Assembly: GCA_015852425.1 (NCBI GenBank)
Contig: JAAAIG010000114.1
Span: 3,793-61,791, forward strand
Reading direction: 5' to 3'
Length of the DNA stretch: 57,999 nt
DNA from: Gryganskiella cystojenkinii
Taxonomy: Eukaryota; Mortierellomycota; Mortierellomycetes; Mortierellales; Mortierellaceae
Positions 37,619-47,611 of the stretch are shown piece after piece (the stretch's first letter is position 1; each line of letters starts with the position of its first letter). A model generated the notes under the pieces. It was given only the letters and a program-made list of their open reading frames with translations. It searched no databases and was not told where the DNA came from. A program made the position numbers and the translations under genes.

Positions 37619-40123
37619 TCACTCCCCCTCTTCTTCATCCTCTTCTTCATCCTCTTCTTCATCCTCTTCGACATGATTGGATCTGGCTGGACGACGGAGA
37701 GGATGTCGCGCCAAATGACGGATGATATCGGCGAGGTCTTCAGCATGGATGCTCAAGAATTCGGAGCCTGACTCTGATGTGTCTTCATCGTCGTCATCGT
37801 CATCATCATCAACGCCATCATTACGACCGACTACCACCTCGTAATCAAACGAATGTGTATGATCATCGTCATCATCCTCGTCATCATCATCTTCGTCGTC
37901 ATCATCCTCGTCATCGTCATCCATGCTGCTATCGACGAAATCATCGTCATCAGAATCGACCACGAGATCGACTATCTCGACGTCGCTACCTGGATTGCTC
38001 GTGATATGTCCGGGTTTCAATTCGTGGGGGCGCGCTGTGGGCTTCAAGACGTTTTTGATGTTGGAGAGTTTTGCGCGCTCGGTTGCCGTAGGGAGAAAGA
38101 TCTTGGTTGTGTTGTCAATCCCGGACGCACTCAGCAAAAACGGAGAGAAGGGGTGGGGTTGGACACAGTTGACGACCTCCTACATTGAGACGTTATAACA
38201 AGGTATAAGGTTAATCTACACCCCGCCGAGGAAAACAAGAATCTGCTTATAATTGAAGGTCATCATTTGGCGGACATACCCTATCGCCTTTGATCGCATT
38301 CAGAATCCTGCCATCGCGCTTGTTCCAGAAAAAGATCCGACCATCATCCGAACCCGACATAACACATTCGCTGTTGGGACCAAAAAAGTTGGCCTCTTTG
38401 ATCTATAATTTTTACGAAAGGTACATGGTGAGCTAAAAACATTTCCAAGAGCATGCACGGACTGTCTGATAACGTATACGGCGAAAAGATTTACTCACCA
38501 TAGTTTTCACGTTCCGGTGACCGCAGAAGGTTTGCACAATGTCAGTCTTTCCTGCTTTGAAACTGCGTTGACGCCAATACGCTGGGTCGTTCCCAGTCAA
38601 TGGTGGTGTCTCCGGAGTGGATGCACTCTTTGCTTTGCCTTCCTTCTTGCCTGACCGCGACTTTGTTGAACTTGTAGTCGTGAATTGATTAAGCAGATCT
38701 TCGGATTCTCGTCTTCTCTTGGCTGCTCTGGTTGTCGTGGCGGAGGAGGAAGAGTTGGCAGCCTTGGCGTTGGAGTTTGTAGAGACGTCAGGTGCGCTTG
38801 CACGGCGCGACTCTGTAGATGTTGCAGTACTGTTCACACGATCGGGATCTTCCAGTTTTGAGAACAAGCCTGACGGTTCGACAAGGTAGCAATGGCCGCG
38901 ACTATAGCTCACCAGGAGTTGCCCTGAACGGCACGGATCATACTTGAGCGATGTAATCTTTGTGTCCAGAGAGCCTCGTTCGTTGTTGGATCCTCGCTCC
39001 AGTTCTCCATTGGATCCTTCGACCCAACCTGAAGGAATATACGGTGAGAAGCTATAGACCTGAGATCCGCGATGGTCCTGGGGGCTGACCTTTCGGGTGT
39101 CGTAGATCCGAACAGTGTCATCTGTACAAGCAGCAGCGATATACACTGGCATTTCTGGTCGCTGAGATATCGCCGAGATTCCAATTTCACTCTGGCGCAG
39201 TCGATAAGCATAATAAAGTCGATCTACTGTTGACATTCTAGCATAAGATGGAGTTCGGAGATGCGAATTCACATTGATGAACGTGTGTCGGTTGCAATCC
39301 TCATTTTCCTCACTACAGTCGCAGCTGGTCCTCATCCGCAGGTCGTATCTGTTGATCTTTCCGTCATCGGCACTATTTTTTGTCATACAAGTAGAGTAAG
39401 AATAAAAAGAGTCAATAAGCGTGAATGCATGCATTACGTGTCCATAGATAAGCCTTCCGCTTGCTTGCAAACATAAAAAAAATACCAGTCATAAAACACA
39501 TGACCGTCGACAAGGTCCGGCATGACCTCATACAACATGCTGGTGTGGCAGTTGAAACCAGGCGCAGGAAACCAGTCTCCTGTCCGTGATTTTTCCTTGA
39601 ACCGGTTCACATCCGTCAGTCGAGTCACGCCATCCAAAGAACACGAGACAATCATGGAGGCCGAACTGTGTGTGAGAAACTTTGCAGAGAAAATGTTGCG
39701 GGTGTGTCCGCTCGGGATGCTGTGGACGAGTGGTGAAGGGTCGAGTGGTCTGTAAATGTTAAGTTTTGTGTCATCTGTGTTGCGTTGTTAGAATGAAAGA
39801 CGATAGTTAGAGGCAGCAGAAAAGTCCATGAAAATAGAAAAGTCTCACGCCTTGTCCACGGTCAAGATTTGCTTGATTGCGTCATTCATACCTGAGCCTG
39901 TGAGCAAGAACTCCCCTGTCTCATCCCAGGCGATGGTGTTGACACAGCCACTGTGACCTTTGAGAGGTGGGTGTTGTCGTTCCAGTCTCTTGACAAAGCT
40001 CTCTGCATCGAGGAGAAGTTTTTGACTCGACTGGTAGGGTTGGTGCACAGCTGTTGCTGTTTGTAGTTGACGAAGACCCCGTAGAAGGCTGCTCCGAGTA
40101 TGACTGGAGTGATTTTTGTCCAT
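37619..40123 (-). CDS. DCAF6/DCAF8-type WD40 protein, CUL4-DDB1 receptor candidate
   Basis: Five exons (40123-39892, 39774-39486, 39372-38499, 38402-38280, 38179-37619) give 692 codons. It opens with LERQHPPLKGHSGCVNTIAW, then LLTGSDDTKLNIY, SMIVSCSLDGVTRLTDV and later TDDTVRIYDTRK. YDTR and the earlier NRYDLR are DWD-box-like positions that in DCAFs touch DDB1. A low-complexity basic insert follows (SATTTRAAKRRRESEDLL). The blades resume at NSECVMSGSDDGRIFFWN and VVNCVQPHPF...ASGIDNTTKIF, as in the DCAF5/6/8 group. The C terminus is highly acidic and made largely of a 12-base tandem repeat (37622-37670). The probable role is a substrate receptor of CUL4 ligases. The start at 40123 was chosen over an upstream Met because the extra part is non-conserved Ser/Gln. 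Confidence 0.88.
37622..37670 (-). repeat. 12-base tandem repeat coding the acidic C terminus
   Basis: A ctcttcttcatc unit occurs about four times in tandem and encodes repeated Glu-Glu-Glu-Asp at the very end of the DCAF-type protein. Such repeats vary in copy number between strains. Confidence 0.85.
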
Positions 40124-40953
40124 GTCAGCGTGTTGTTCCTGAGGAGAGGAAGCGTGGGGTTGCTTCGTTATTTTTTTCCGTGGTTGAGTTTGTTGAGAGG
40201 AGAGAGTGAAAGGGGCGGAGAACAGTGTTGGGAGAGAACACACTCGCTCAAAAAAAGGAAGCATGTGCGTGGGCAGTCACATCATGGTCACGGGATCAAT
40301 TTTGACTTTCACTAAAGTTGGTCGAAGAGGCGAAGCGAAGAAGGCGAAAGAGTACAGAATCAACTCTGGTAGCCAATTTTGAACGATTTTGAATAGCAGA
40401 CAGTGGGCAAAGTAAGTGATAGTGAAGAGAGGGAAAGTAAAGGTCGACTAGACTAGGAACTGATCGTCGATTGTTTGAAAGAGCTCCTACAAACCCGCGG
40501 AGTGCTCATACAACAAGGAGCCTAAGGATCACTGGACGATCATGTCTCGAAGATGTAGCATTTGGACGTGCCAGGTCGCTTGCATGAAAAAGCGACTATT
40601 ATCTAGCCCTGCCTCCTTCGTTTATCAACTTTGTCTGCAGGAATGCTGTGTATACAGAATGTCGCCTCAGTCCCCTTATTTTACCAACAATACGCAAAGT
40701 AGAGACGGACCTACCATTCCAGATCCTGCTGTCCGTTTCGATTACAAGATGTTTTGAAAAGACCCGGCTGTTTCTGAAAACATAAAGACTTTATTTCTCA
40801 CACACACACACACTCTCTCTCTCTCTCTCTCTCTCTGTTTCTCCCTCGCTATTTCTCTCTTTCCCCCCTCTCCTGCCTTCCTCACCCCCTTGTCTTTTCA
40901 TCTGCTTCGCGTCGTATCTCTTTCTCTGTGTCTCCACTTCAAATTAACATATA
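40124..40953. promoter_or_regulatory. divergent promoter region, DCAF / MscL genes
   Basis: A spacer of 830 bases. Just before the MscL start it has a (CA)n(CT)n microsatellite at 40799-40838 and further pyrimidine stretches, typical of leaders in this window. The ORF at 40542-40757 has no recognisable content. Confidence 0.5.
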
Positions 40954-42221
40954 ATGCCCGTTGGACAGACGTTGAATCAGGGCCTGAACGGTAAGAGAAC
41001 GTATGCAACCCTCTTTGAAATGCAAACAACAAAACTCAAAGCCGCAATGCCAACTTCTTCTTGTCTATGCGCGCGCTCCACCGCCGCCACCATCAATCTC
41101 AATACAGGCGTTCAAAACCTTGGTCAAGGGGCTCTCTCGAAAGGCAAAGGTTTCTTTGATGAGTACCGCGACTTCTTGAACAAAGGAAATGCATTTGATC
41201 TCGCTGTCGCCTTTATTCTCGCAACGGCTCTCTCGGCCGTCGTCAAGTCATTGTAAGTCTCGATTTGTGTTCACTGGCATAGCACGCCCTCCATGTACGC
41301 GATCTTGATATTATTTTTTTCTCTCGCAACAAAAAACCAGGGTCGAAGATATCATCACTCCTATCTTTGGTTTGGGCAACAACAGAAATCTGGACGAGAT
41401 GTTTGTTGTTTTGCGCTGCGGAAAGACTTGCAATTATCCTACTAGAGCCGCTGCCCAGGATGACGGAGCAGGTACTGGGTTGTCAATAGTTGCTGCCGCA
41501 TCAATAAATTCAGTCGCATATTACGAAATGGTCTAACACAAGTTTTTATTTTCATCCTCTCGAAACAACAGTGACCTGGAACTGGGGAAGATTCATCAAC
41601 ACGGTTATCTATTTCCTCATGGTCGGTCTCCTCCTCTTTGTCCTCGTCAAAGGTAAGATAGGTATCTATAGCTATCGCGATGGATGGACAAATCAAGACT
41701 TTCGACTTCTAAAGTATTCTCTTTTTCTCGTCCATCTTATAGTGTACTACACAGCCAGAAGGAAGACGTTGGTTAAGGATAAACCCTGCCCTTATTGTGG
41801 CAAAGACGTTGCTGGCAGTGCTGTCCGCTGCCATTTGTGCACTTCATGGCTAGACCAGGATGTCCGTCGCAAGTTCCGTGATGATCTCCCCCCGTACAAC
41901 CCGAACGCTGCAGCAACCATGTCGTCGACCACCCTCGGCACCTCGAATGGCCACTTGCGCGAAAAAGATTCCATCGAGGTTCTTTCCGACGGTAATCGCG
42001 CAGCTGGCCTAGGCGCCGGTTTTGGACTTCAGCAAGGTTTGAACCCCATGAACTCTCAGCTTGGTCTCGGTAGCGGCCTCGGCGGCGGCAATGGCAGTGT
42101 TGGTATCAGCGGTGGATTGGGCCAGAACAGTGGCAGTAGTATCCACAGCGATGTAAGTGGAGAGAACTCATCGAGTGCTACTCCATCTGCGTCTGCTGGA
42201 GCTTCTGCACCTCATCTTTAA
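40954..42221 (+). CDS. MscL-type mechanosensitive channel with C-terminal zinc ribbon
   Basis: Five exons (40954-40990, 41108-41252, 41341-41471, 41572-41652, 41743-42221) give 290 codons. Residues about 35-75 carry the MscL signature: FLNKGNAFDLAVAFILATAL then VEDIITPIFGL (TM1, pore). A loop with two Cys (RCGKTCNYPTR) leads to TM2 (FINTVIYFLMVGLLLFVLV). Directly after TM2 comes a four-Cys ribbon, CPYCGKDV...AVRCHLCTS (Cys147, 150, 161, 164). The last 110 residues are Gly/Ser/Asn-rich and disordered. MscL forms homopentamers that open under membrane tension. In this fungus the membrane is unknown; no mitochondrial signal is obvious. The zinc ribbon at the cytosolic gate-side end is unlike bacterial MscL, which has a short helical bundle there. 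Confidence 0.88.
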
Positions 42222-42477
42222 AACAATTTAGCTACGGTGAATTGACATAGTACAGTCGAAAGAGTAGTCGCACGTAGACGTAAATCGTTACGACGCGCTC
42301 GAACAAAGCAGAAAAACCACACGTGATACGTCATCCCCACCTTATTCTCGCCTTCAATAGAGAAAAGTTACATTTCTCATTCAGCTTCACCCATCCCTCC
42401 CTTGTTCGCTCACGCCGTCACTGTCTTCTTTTTTTTTTTTTTCAAAAATTTGTGGGAATACTGCTCTTCAAACTTAC
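42222..42477. other. spacer between MscL gene and truncated aminopeptidase
   Basis: This stretch should contain the next exon of the aminopeptidase but does not. Reading the minus strand after the donor at 42477 finds a poly-A run and no sequence resembling the expected L-L-A-F-I-V-G motif. The 3' end of the MscL transcript probably lies here too. Confidence 0.5.
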
Positions 42478-43237
42478 ATAGGTTGACATGATGGGCGTCT
42501 TCTCGAAATAAACGGTCTTGACATCTGGCTCTACAGCCGTCATTTCCTTGACTGGCGTATTGGACAGAGCTGTCAACTCGAACGGAATGACAAGTGCAAC
42601 CGAAAACGTGGCCTTGCAAGCAGGCTCATCCCAGCACGGGAACGCTTGACGGGCAGCTGTGGCTTCGAACTGAGTCACAGCCATGTACTTCACATTGCCG
42701 TCTTTGTCCTTGTAGGACGAGCGGTAGAAACCATTCATGCGATCGTTCAACTCGCCAGTAAACTCCAGGGCGAGGAGAGCCGCTCCTTTGGGGATCTTAT
42801 GAGCAAAGGTGAAGGTGATGACTTCCTCAGCAGTTGTCTCGATCTTTGTGGCCTTGTGCCTGGTAAATTAAGTAATGAGGTGTATCACGTTAGTGACAGC
42901 AATATCTTTCGAGGCAATCCTCAGTCTGTCTAATCACAGCCTCTTACGTTTCCTCGCCAATGATGACGGATGCAGTGTCGATGACCAAAGCTTTGGCATT
43001 GACTTGGATAGTGGAGGTTGGTTCATGCACTTTGACGCTGTATCGAAAACAGGAGAGAAGCTGTTATTATCAGCAAACTACTTCAGGCAGAATCTTTGCG
43101 TGCGTGAGAGAATCTCTATTATCTTACTGGATAGTTGCCTCGCCTCGGAGGACAAATGTCTCCAAATTCGGAGTCAACTTGAGGTCGTAATGCACAGGGC
43201 TGACGTTTTTGGGAAGGACCGCACGTTCAGGTGACAT
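42478..43237 (-). pseudogene. 5' fragment of M1-family (APE2/AAP1-type) aminopeptidase
   Basis: Three exons (43237-43128, 43037-42948, 42859-42478) keep an open frame of 194 codons that matches the N-terminal domain of puromycin-sensitive/APE2-type M1 aminopeptidases: VSPVHYDLKLTPNLETF, FTGELNDRMNGFYRSSYKD, TQFEATAARQAFPCWDEPAC and PVKEMTAVE. It ends at MSTY followed by a perfect donor (GTAAGT), but the next exon is absent before the MscL gene begins 256 bases on. A full enzyme has about 870-900 residues, and the GxMEN and HExxH catalytic motifs would lie beyond this point. There are no stops or frameshifts, so truncation is recent or caused by assembly. An intact copy is expected elsewhere in the genome. 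It could not be an active peptidase as it stands. Confidence 0.85.
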
Positions 43238-43683
43238 TTTATGAATGTTGTTTAATACGAGGGGAAGGTGGTGGATAGAGAAAAATGTGGAAGAGTCCCG
43301 GAAGAAATGGCCAAAAAGCAAGGCATATTTATTCGTTTTGTGCGTTCCCATGAACAGCGCCTGGGCGGCAAAAAAGTTGTGCTCTTTGTTTGGGGCGTTT
43401 ATTTTGCTTGCCTTCTTTGGTGACCAACCAATTTTTCTTTCTTTTTTTGTGATCGATCCTCAATTGGGTCTTTCCTCAACAGGTGGCAATCGCCGCTCCT
43501 CTTTTTCAATCTGAACTGTCGCGCTCTGGCTTAGATTCGGTCCAAGGTGCGTGGTCGAAGAGGCCCTTGACCTCGGCCATTGTTATCGTATATTTCAACT
43601 TTTTGCCAAGGACAGCAACATTTGGCTCTGTCACACGGCGCGAGTCGGCGTGCCTGTTCTTGGCATGATGCATTTATTTTATA
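43238..43683. other. spacer upstream of aminopeptidase fragment
   Basis: 446 bases between the fragment's start and the end of the SANT gene, which is on the same strand. An AATAAA on the minus strand near 43672-43678 fits the poly(A) signal of the SANT gene. No gene was seen. Confidence 0.5.
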
Positions 43684-46125
43684 TTACAATCGAGTAGGAA
43701 TGTCTTCTAGGGTAAATCGTTTGTCAATCATAAATTCTTTCTTGATAACACGGAGCGAATTTTGGCTTGACGCCGGAGAGGAATGGTCGTTAGCCAAGAC
43801 AGGTCCTCTTGGCCCTGAAAGGTACTCACTTCGGTAGGAGCCGAAAGAACGAGGCTCGCTCGATACGGCTATCATGGAGTGAGTGCTGGGCAACTCATCG
43901 ATGCAGTGGCGCCTGTATGACGGATTCGGATAGTGTTTTCCTCCAAAGCGCATAAACACAACATCTGCCTCATCGTCCGCATCGCCGTCTTCGACATTGC
44001 CTTCTCTCTTGACTGGAACAAGGTCGCCGTCGTCGCCCTCACTAGTCATATCCTCGTCGCTCCCACTGTCCTCATCGCCATACAGTCGCCGATATTCGTC
44101 TGCAATCTCGGTCTCCGTGCGGTGCAAATTCATCACTTGTCGGATTTTGGACCATTGTCCTCGGAGACGGAACCGAGTCGCCACAAGAAAAAGAGCTTCT
44201 TGTTCAGCTTTGGTCCAGGTTGTAGCAGTGACCTCAGCAACGGCTGGATCGGTTTTGATGGCCTCCTTCAATTCCCTTGCCGCTGTTACGTCTTCTGAAG
44301 GACTAAACTCTCTCAAATTTCTTGCCACGCTAGCGTCGCTTTCCTGACGATCTCTCACACCGACTTGGGCTGTAGGCATATTTGGTGATGAGGGGGATGA
44401 TTGATTAGGCGAGTTGGGTATTGTGGTTGGAGGCGATGGATAAGAAAAGACACAGACGATAGGTGCGACCATGGAGGGGATGAACGACGGTAGAGCTGCG
44501 GCCAGAACTTGAGATGCCGCGCTAGAATAGTTGTGCTGCGTGGACGCAGCCAAGAACTCGGATGCTCCAGCGCTGGAGATCGACACACCACCAGACCGAA
44601 TGTCGTTTAGCAGTTGAGCCTCTTGCAGGTGTCTGCTGTTATTGTAATCTCTGTTGTTGTTGCCAAATGTGGTAATTGACGACGCTGCACTCCGTTGAGA
44701 CAAAACTGTTCTTGGCTCCTTGGCCAGTGCAATTGTCCCAAATTCACTTGAAAGCTGTAACGACAGTCTAGAGTCTTGCTGAGGAAGTTGCATCCTAATC
44801 GATGCCTGCTGCTGATATTCGTCTGGGTCATCTTGATCATCGGCGTTTTCTTCCTCGTCTTCCTCTTCTTCCTCATCATATTCGTCCTCGCCAGCTGCTC
44901 CGCGAAGGGTAGTCATGGAGTTTGTAGTCCTACTTGCAACGGTGTCCGCCACAGCCGAAAAGGCGGAGGGAAGAATGGTGTTGGATAGGGCTTGAGGTAA
45001 CTGGGTGAGGAAGGTGTGCGTTAAAGCAAAAGCATACTTCGATCCAGGCGCATCCTTGAGACGGCTCATGACCATATCGACTTGCTTGTGAACCTGCGCC
45101 TCCACCGTCTTGACGCCTTGATGTAGATCAAACAAGATGGTCTCCCTGGCTCTTGTCCGCCTTTGGTGTATCCTTTGGGAAAGTCGCTTAAGATTTTCCT
45201 TGGCAGTATCAGCAGATGGGAGTGGAGTTTGCGACTCTCGCACACGAGCCATATTTGACAGTAGTCGTGCTCGCTCTTTCTCTTTGACATTGGTCCATTC
45301 CGAGAATTGGTTAGGACGCGAAGGGAGACGTTGGTGCAGGCTCGCGTGATGGTGGTGGTTGTGGTGGTTGTGGTAATGGTGATGATGCTGAAGTGCTTCC
45401 GAAAGTAGCGAGCGACAAGGAATGCTGGACAACGAGCCCTCAGAATTAGAACAAGAGGGAGCGATCGTAATAGGCATAGCGTAAGACTGTGGCTGGGGAC
45501 TGTTGCTGTAAGGAGGAGGAGAGGATGCTACGAGGCTGGACGTAACAGGAAGAACATGATAGTGATGGTGGTGGTAGTGGTGATGGTGGTGCGGCGTCTG
45601 GTTGTCGCTTTGCATCGAATGGTTGGATGTTGATGTCGAGGAATTTGGGCAGATCTGCGGTGAGTGTTCATGCGGGTGCTGATGCTGTTGCTGCCGCGTC
45701 TGGTAGAGTTCTCGCTGACGATGAAACTCTTGGTGAGCTTGTTGAAGTTGTAGCTGCCTCCTAAATGATACCCGTGGGCTCGGTGGGACTGATGAATGGT
45801 GCTGTTGGACTTTTGGTTGTTGCTGTTGTTCTTTTGAGGGTTGCACAGCAGTACCTTGATGGTGGCTGTCCTTGTGGAAGAGAGCCTCTTTCGGCCAACT
45901 CGTTGAGTGGGATCCGCGTAGCACCCCTGACCCATCACGGTTCAGCGGCGAGAAGGTGGCGGTGTTGGCCCGTACCGCAGATGAATAGTTTTGTCCGATG
46001 ACGAACGTCGATGTTTTTGGAAAGGGTGCCTGTTGTGCATGTGAATGATCATTCTGCTTTGAAGGGCGGTTAGGTGCACCCTCTGGAGGCATGATCCTCG
46101 GTCTTTTGGTAGAGTGGGGGTCCAT
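43684..46125 (-). CDS. SANT/Myb-domain protein, nuclear factor candidate
   Basis: One uninterrupted frame of 813 codons. The first 270 residues are rich in Gln, His, Pro and Ser, with His repeats coded by tgg/tgatgg microsatellites at 45340-45390 and 45560-45595. A basic helical part (RVRESQTPL...RIHQRRTRARETILF) and then a hydrophobic helical stretch (AFALTHTFLTQLPQALSNTI) follow. An acidic tract comes next near residue 420. A single SANT/Myb-like domain at about residues 633-680 reads TWTKAEQEALFLVATRFRLR then WSKIRQVMNLHRTETEIADE, which are conserved spacings for three helices. The tail is acidic with a possible sumoylation site (VKRE). It probably acts in transcription or chromatin; no specific orthologue was recognised. 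Confidence 0.8.
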   Translation of the reverse strand: MDPHSTKRPRIMPPEGAPNRPSKQNDHSHAQQAPFPKTSTFVIGQNYSSAVRANTATFSPLNRDGSGVLRGSHSTSWPKEALFHKDSHHQGTAVQPSKEQQQQPKVQQHHSSVPPSPRVSFRRQLQLQQAHQEFHRQRELYQTRQQQHQHPHEHSPQICPNSSTSTSNHSMQSDNQTPHHHHHYHHHHYHVLPVTSSLVASSPPPYSNSPQPQSYAMPITIAPSCSNSEGSLSSIPCRSLLSEALQHHHHYHNHHNHHHHASLHQRLPSRPNQFSEWTNVKEKERARLLSNMARVRESQTPLPSADTAKENLKRLSQRIHQRRTRARETILFDLHQGVKTVEAQVHKQVDMVMSRLKDAPGSKYAFALTHTFLTQLPQALSNTILPSAFSAVADTVASRTTNSMTTLRGAAGEDEYDEEEEEDEEENADDQDDPDEYQQQASIRMQLPQQDSRLSLQLSSEFGTIALAKEPRTVLSQRSAASSITTFGNNNRDYNNSRHLQEAQLLNDIRSGGVSISSAGASEFLAASTQHNYSSAASQVLAAALPSFIPSMVAPIVCVFSYPSPPTTIPNSPNQSSPSSPNMPTAQVGVRDRQESDASVARNLREFSPSEDVTAARELKEAIKTDPAVAEVTATTWTKAEQEALFLVATRFRLRGQWSKIRQVMNLHRTETEIADEYRRLYGDEDSGSDEDMTSEGDDGDLVPVKREGNVEDGDADDEADVVFMRFGGKHYPNPSYRRHCIDELPSTHSMIAVSSEPRSFGSYRSEYLSGPRGPVLANDHSSPASSQNSLRVIKKEFMIDKRFTLEDIPTRL

Positions 46126-47611
46126 GCTGGCGATGACGACGACTAAGGAGTTACTTGCATTGATGAGACGGGTGGTAATATGTAAAGAAAGGAAGAAGGT
46201 CGAAAAAGGAAGGAAAGAAAGATGAGTGGACTATTTCCATACAAAATTTGATAGATTTGCTTCCATGCTGATCTCTCCGAGAGCGCGAGGATGGACTATC
46301 GTACGCTTTGACGAGTTCAAGTATTGATCCTCGGATTATATCATTCATATGTTGCCTTCAGGAGACGGCGGTGAGCATACAAGAAAGTCAATCCTCTCGT
46401 CCGTGCACAGTTTTCATGCGGACTATATCTGTATGTTGTCGAATTCCATACTCGTACCTCACCCCTGCTTTCACCGGATGACACACGACGCGAGTTGGGC
46501 GGAAGGATGACTTTTGTGCGGGGCGTGGGCGCTTGGAACGACTCGAATAGAAGGAGGAGTAAGTTGACAGACGAAGAGCAGAGAATGAATGCGACGAGAG
46601 GAGAGGATTGTGAGATGGATGAAGAGAGTGGTGATGAGAGCGTCAAAAGTTCGCGAGCCGAGAAAAAAATAAAAAAACGCAGAAATATGTAAGGAAGCAA
46701 CCGACCTGGCAGCGAGAAACTATGATGTTCTCCAGTGTCCTCTACGGCAATTGAAGGTGTGCCGGCACTCGCACAACATGTGTTGCTCTGTCCAAGGAGA
46801 CAGACAGGCCTTTCTTTATGGATGCCACATGGAAGAAGAGACACCTCGGCTCGCGGTTCGAAGGTACCCTTTGTCAGGTATATCCCGCCAACCGAAAACC
46901 TGAGCGAAACCGTGCACAAATCCTTTCAGGAAGCGAACGAGAAAATCGAGGGTCCAGGCCTTGTTGGGGATAGTCTGGTGCTGCCATCTAATCCAATGTC
47001 TTTTGCGGACGGTGGTGTGTGGCGTGTGCACAGGACGTTTATTATTATTTCTCCCTCCCAATCTTTCTCCACACGTCTCCATGTACACATGTACACATCC
47101 TGCACACAAAGAATCAGAGAATTGATTTGATGTCATCAAAGCTGGAATGGAACATTGAGAGCTCATCTTTTACGAGATCCGGTCTTCTTCTTCCTTCGTC
47201 AGCATTTGTTCCTTCTCATTGAAATATTATCTCTCAGCACAAACAGCCAACCGCACATCCAACAGCAACAAGCCAACCAACAGACCAGCCAACGACCCTA
47301 AAAAAAAGAAAAGCACAGGCACTTTTTTCCTCCTTTGTCTTCCCCTCTCCGTTTCTCGTGCTCTGTTTCTTGTTGCTCTCATTCATTCCTTTTCGCTCTT
47401 CTATCTCGCCTCTCGTCATTACAGCGGCAGTGGCAGTACTATCCCCCCACTCTCATTCTCCATTCTAATCCGTTGCTTTGTCAGCTTACAGGCACACCCA
47501 CTCACAAAGCACTTCTTCTGCTCACCCTTCCCTTTCCTCTTTGCTTTTCGATATTCAGTCCAAGCTCATTCTCCCCAATCTCGCTCTCGCCTTCCCATCC
47601 TTCTTCACATA
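46126..47611. promoter_or_regulatory. long divergent intergenic region
   Basis: About 1.5 kb between the SANT gene and the Fungal_trans gene. Open frames such as 46341-46919 minus and 46735-47130 plus overlap each other, lack domains and are probably chance. A pyrimidine-rich leader (47330-47610) precedes the plus-strand start. Long upstream regions of this kind are common for regulators. Confidence 0.5.

Noticed and set aside
40799..40838. (CA)n(CT)n tract as a special element
   Set aside because: Ordinary microsatellite in a leader region.
46341..46919. 192-codon open frame on the minus strand upstream of the SANT gene
   Set aside because: No domain, Ser/Leu-rich low complexity, overlaps an opposite open frame, and lies in a promoter region.
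47219..47611. In-frame upstream extension of the Fungal_trans gene to an ATG at 47219
   Set aside because: It encodes pyrimidine-tract residues (Phe/Leu/Ser) typical of a leader; the Met at 47612 starts the structured composition.
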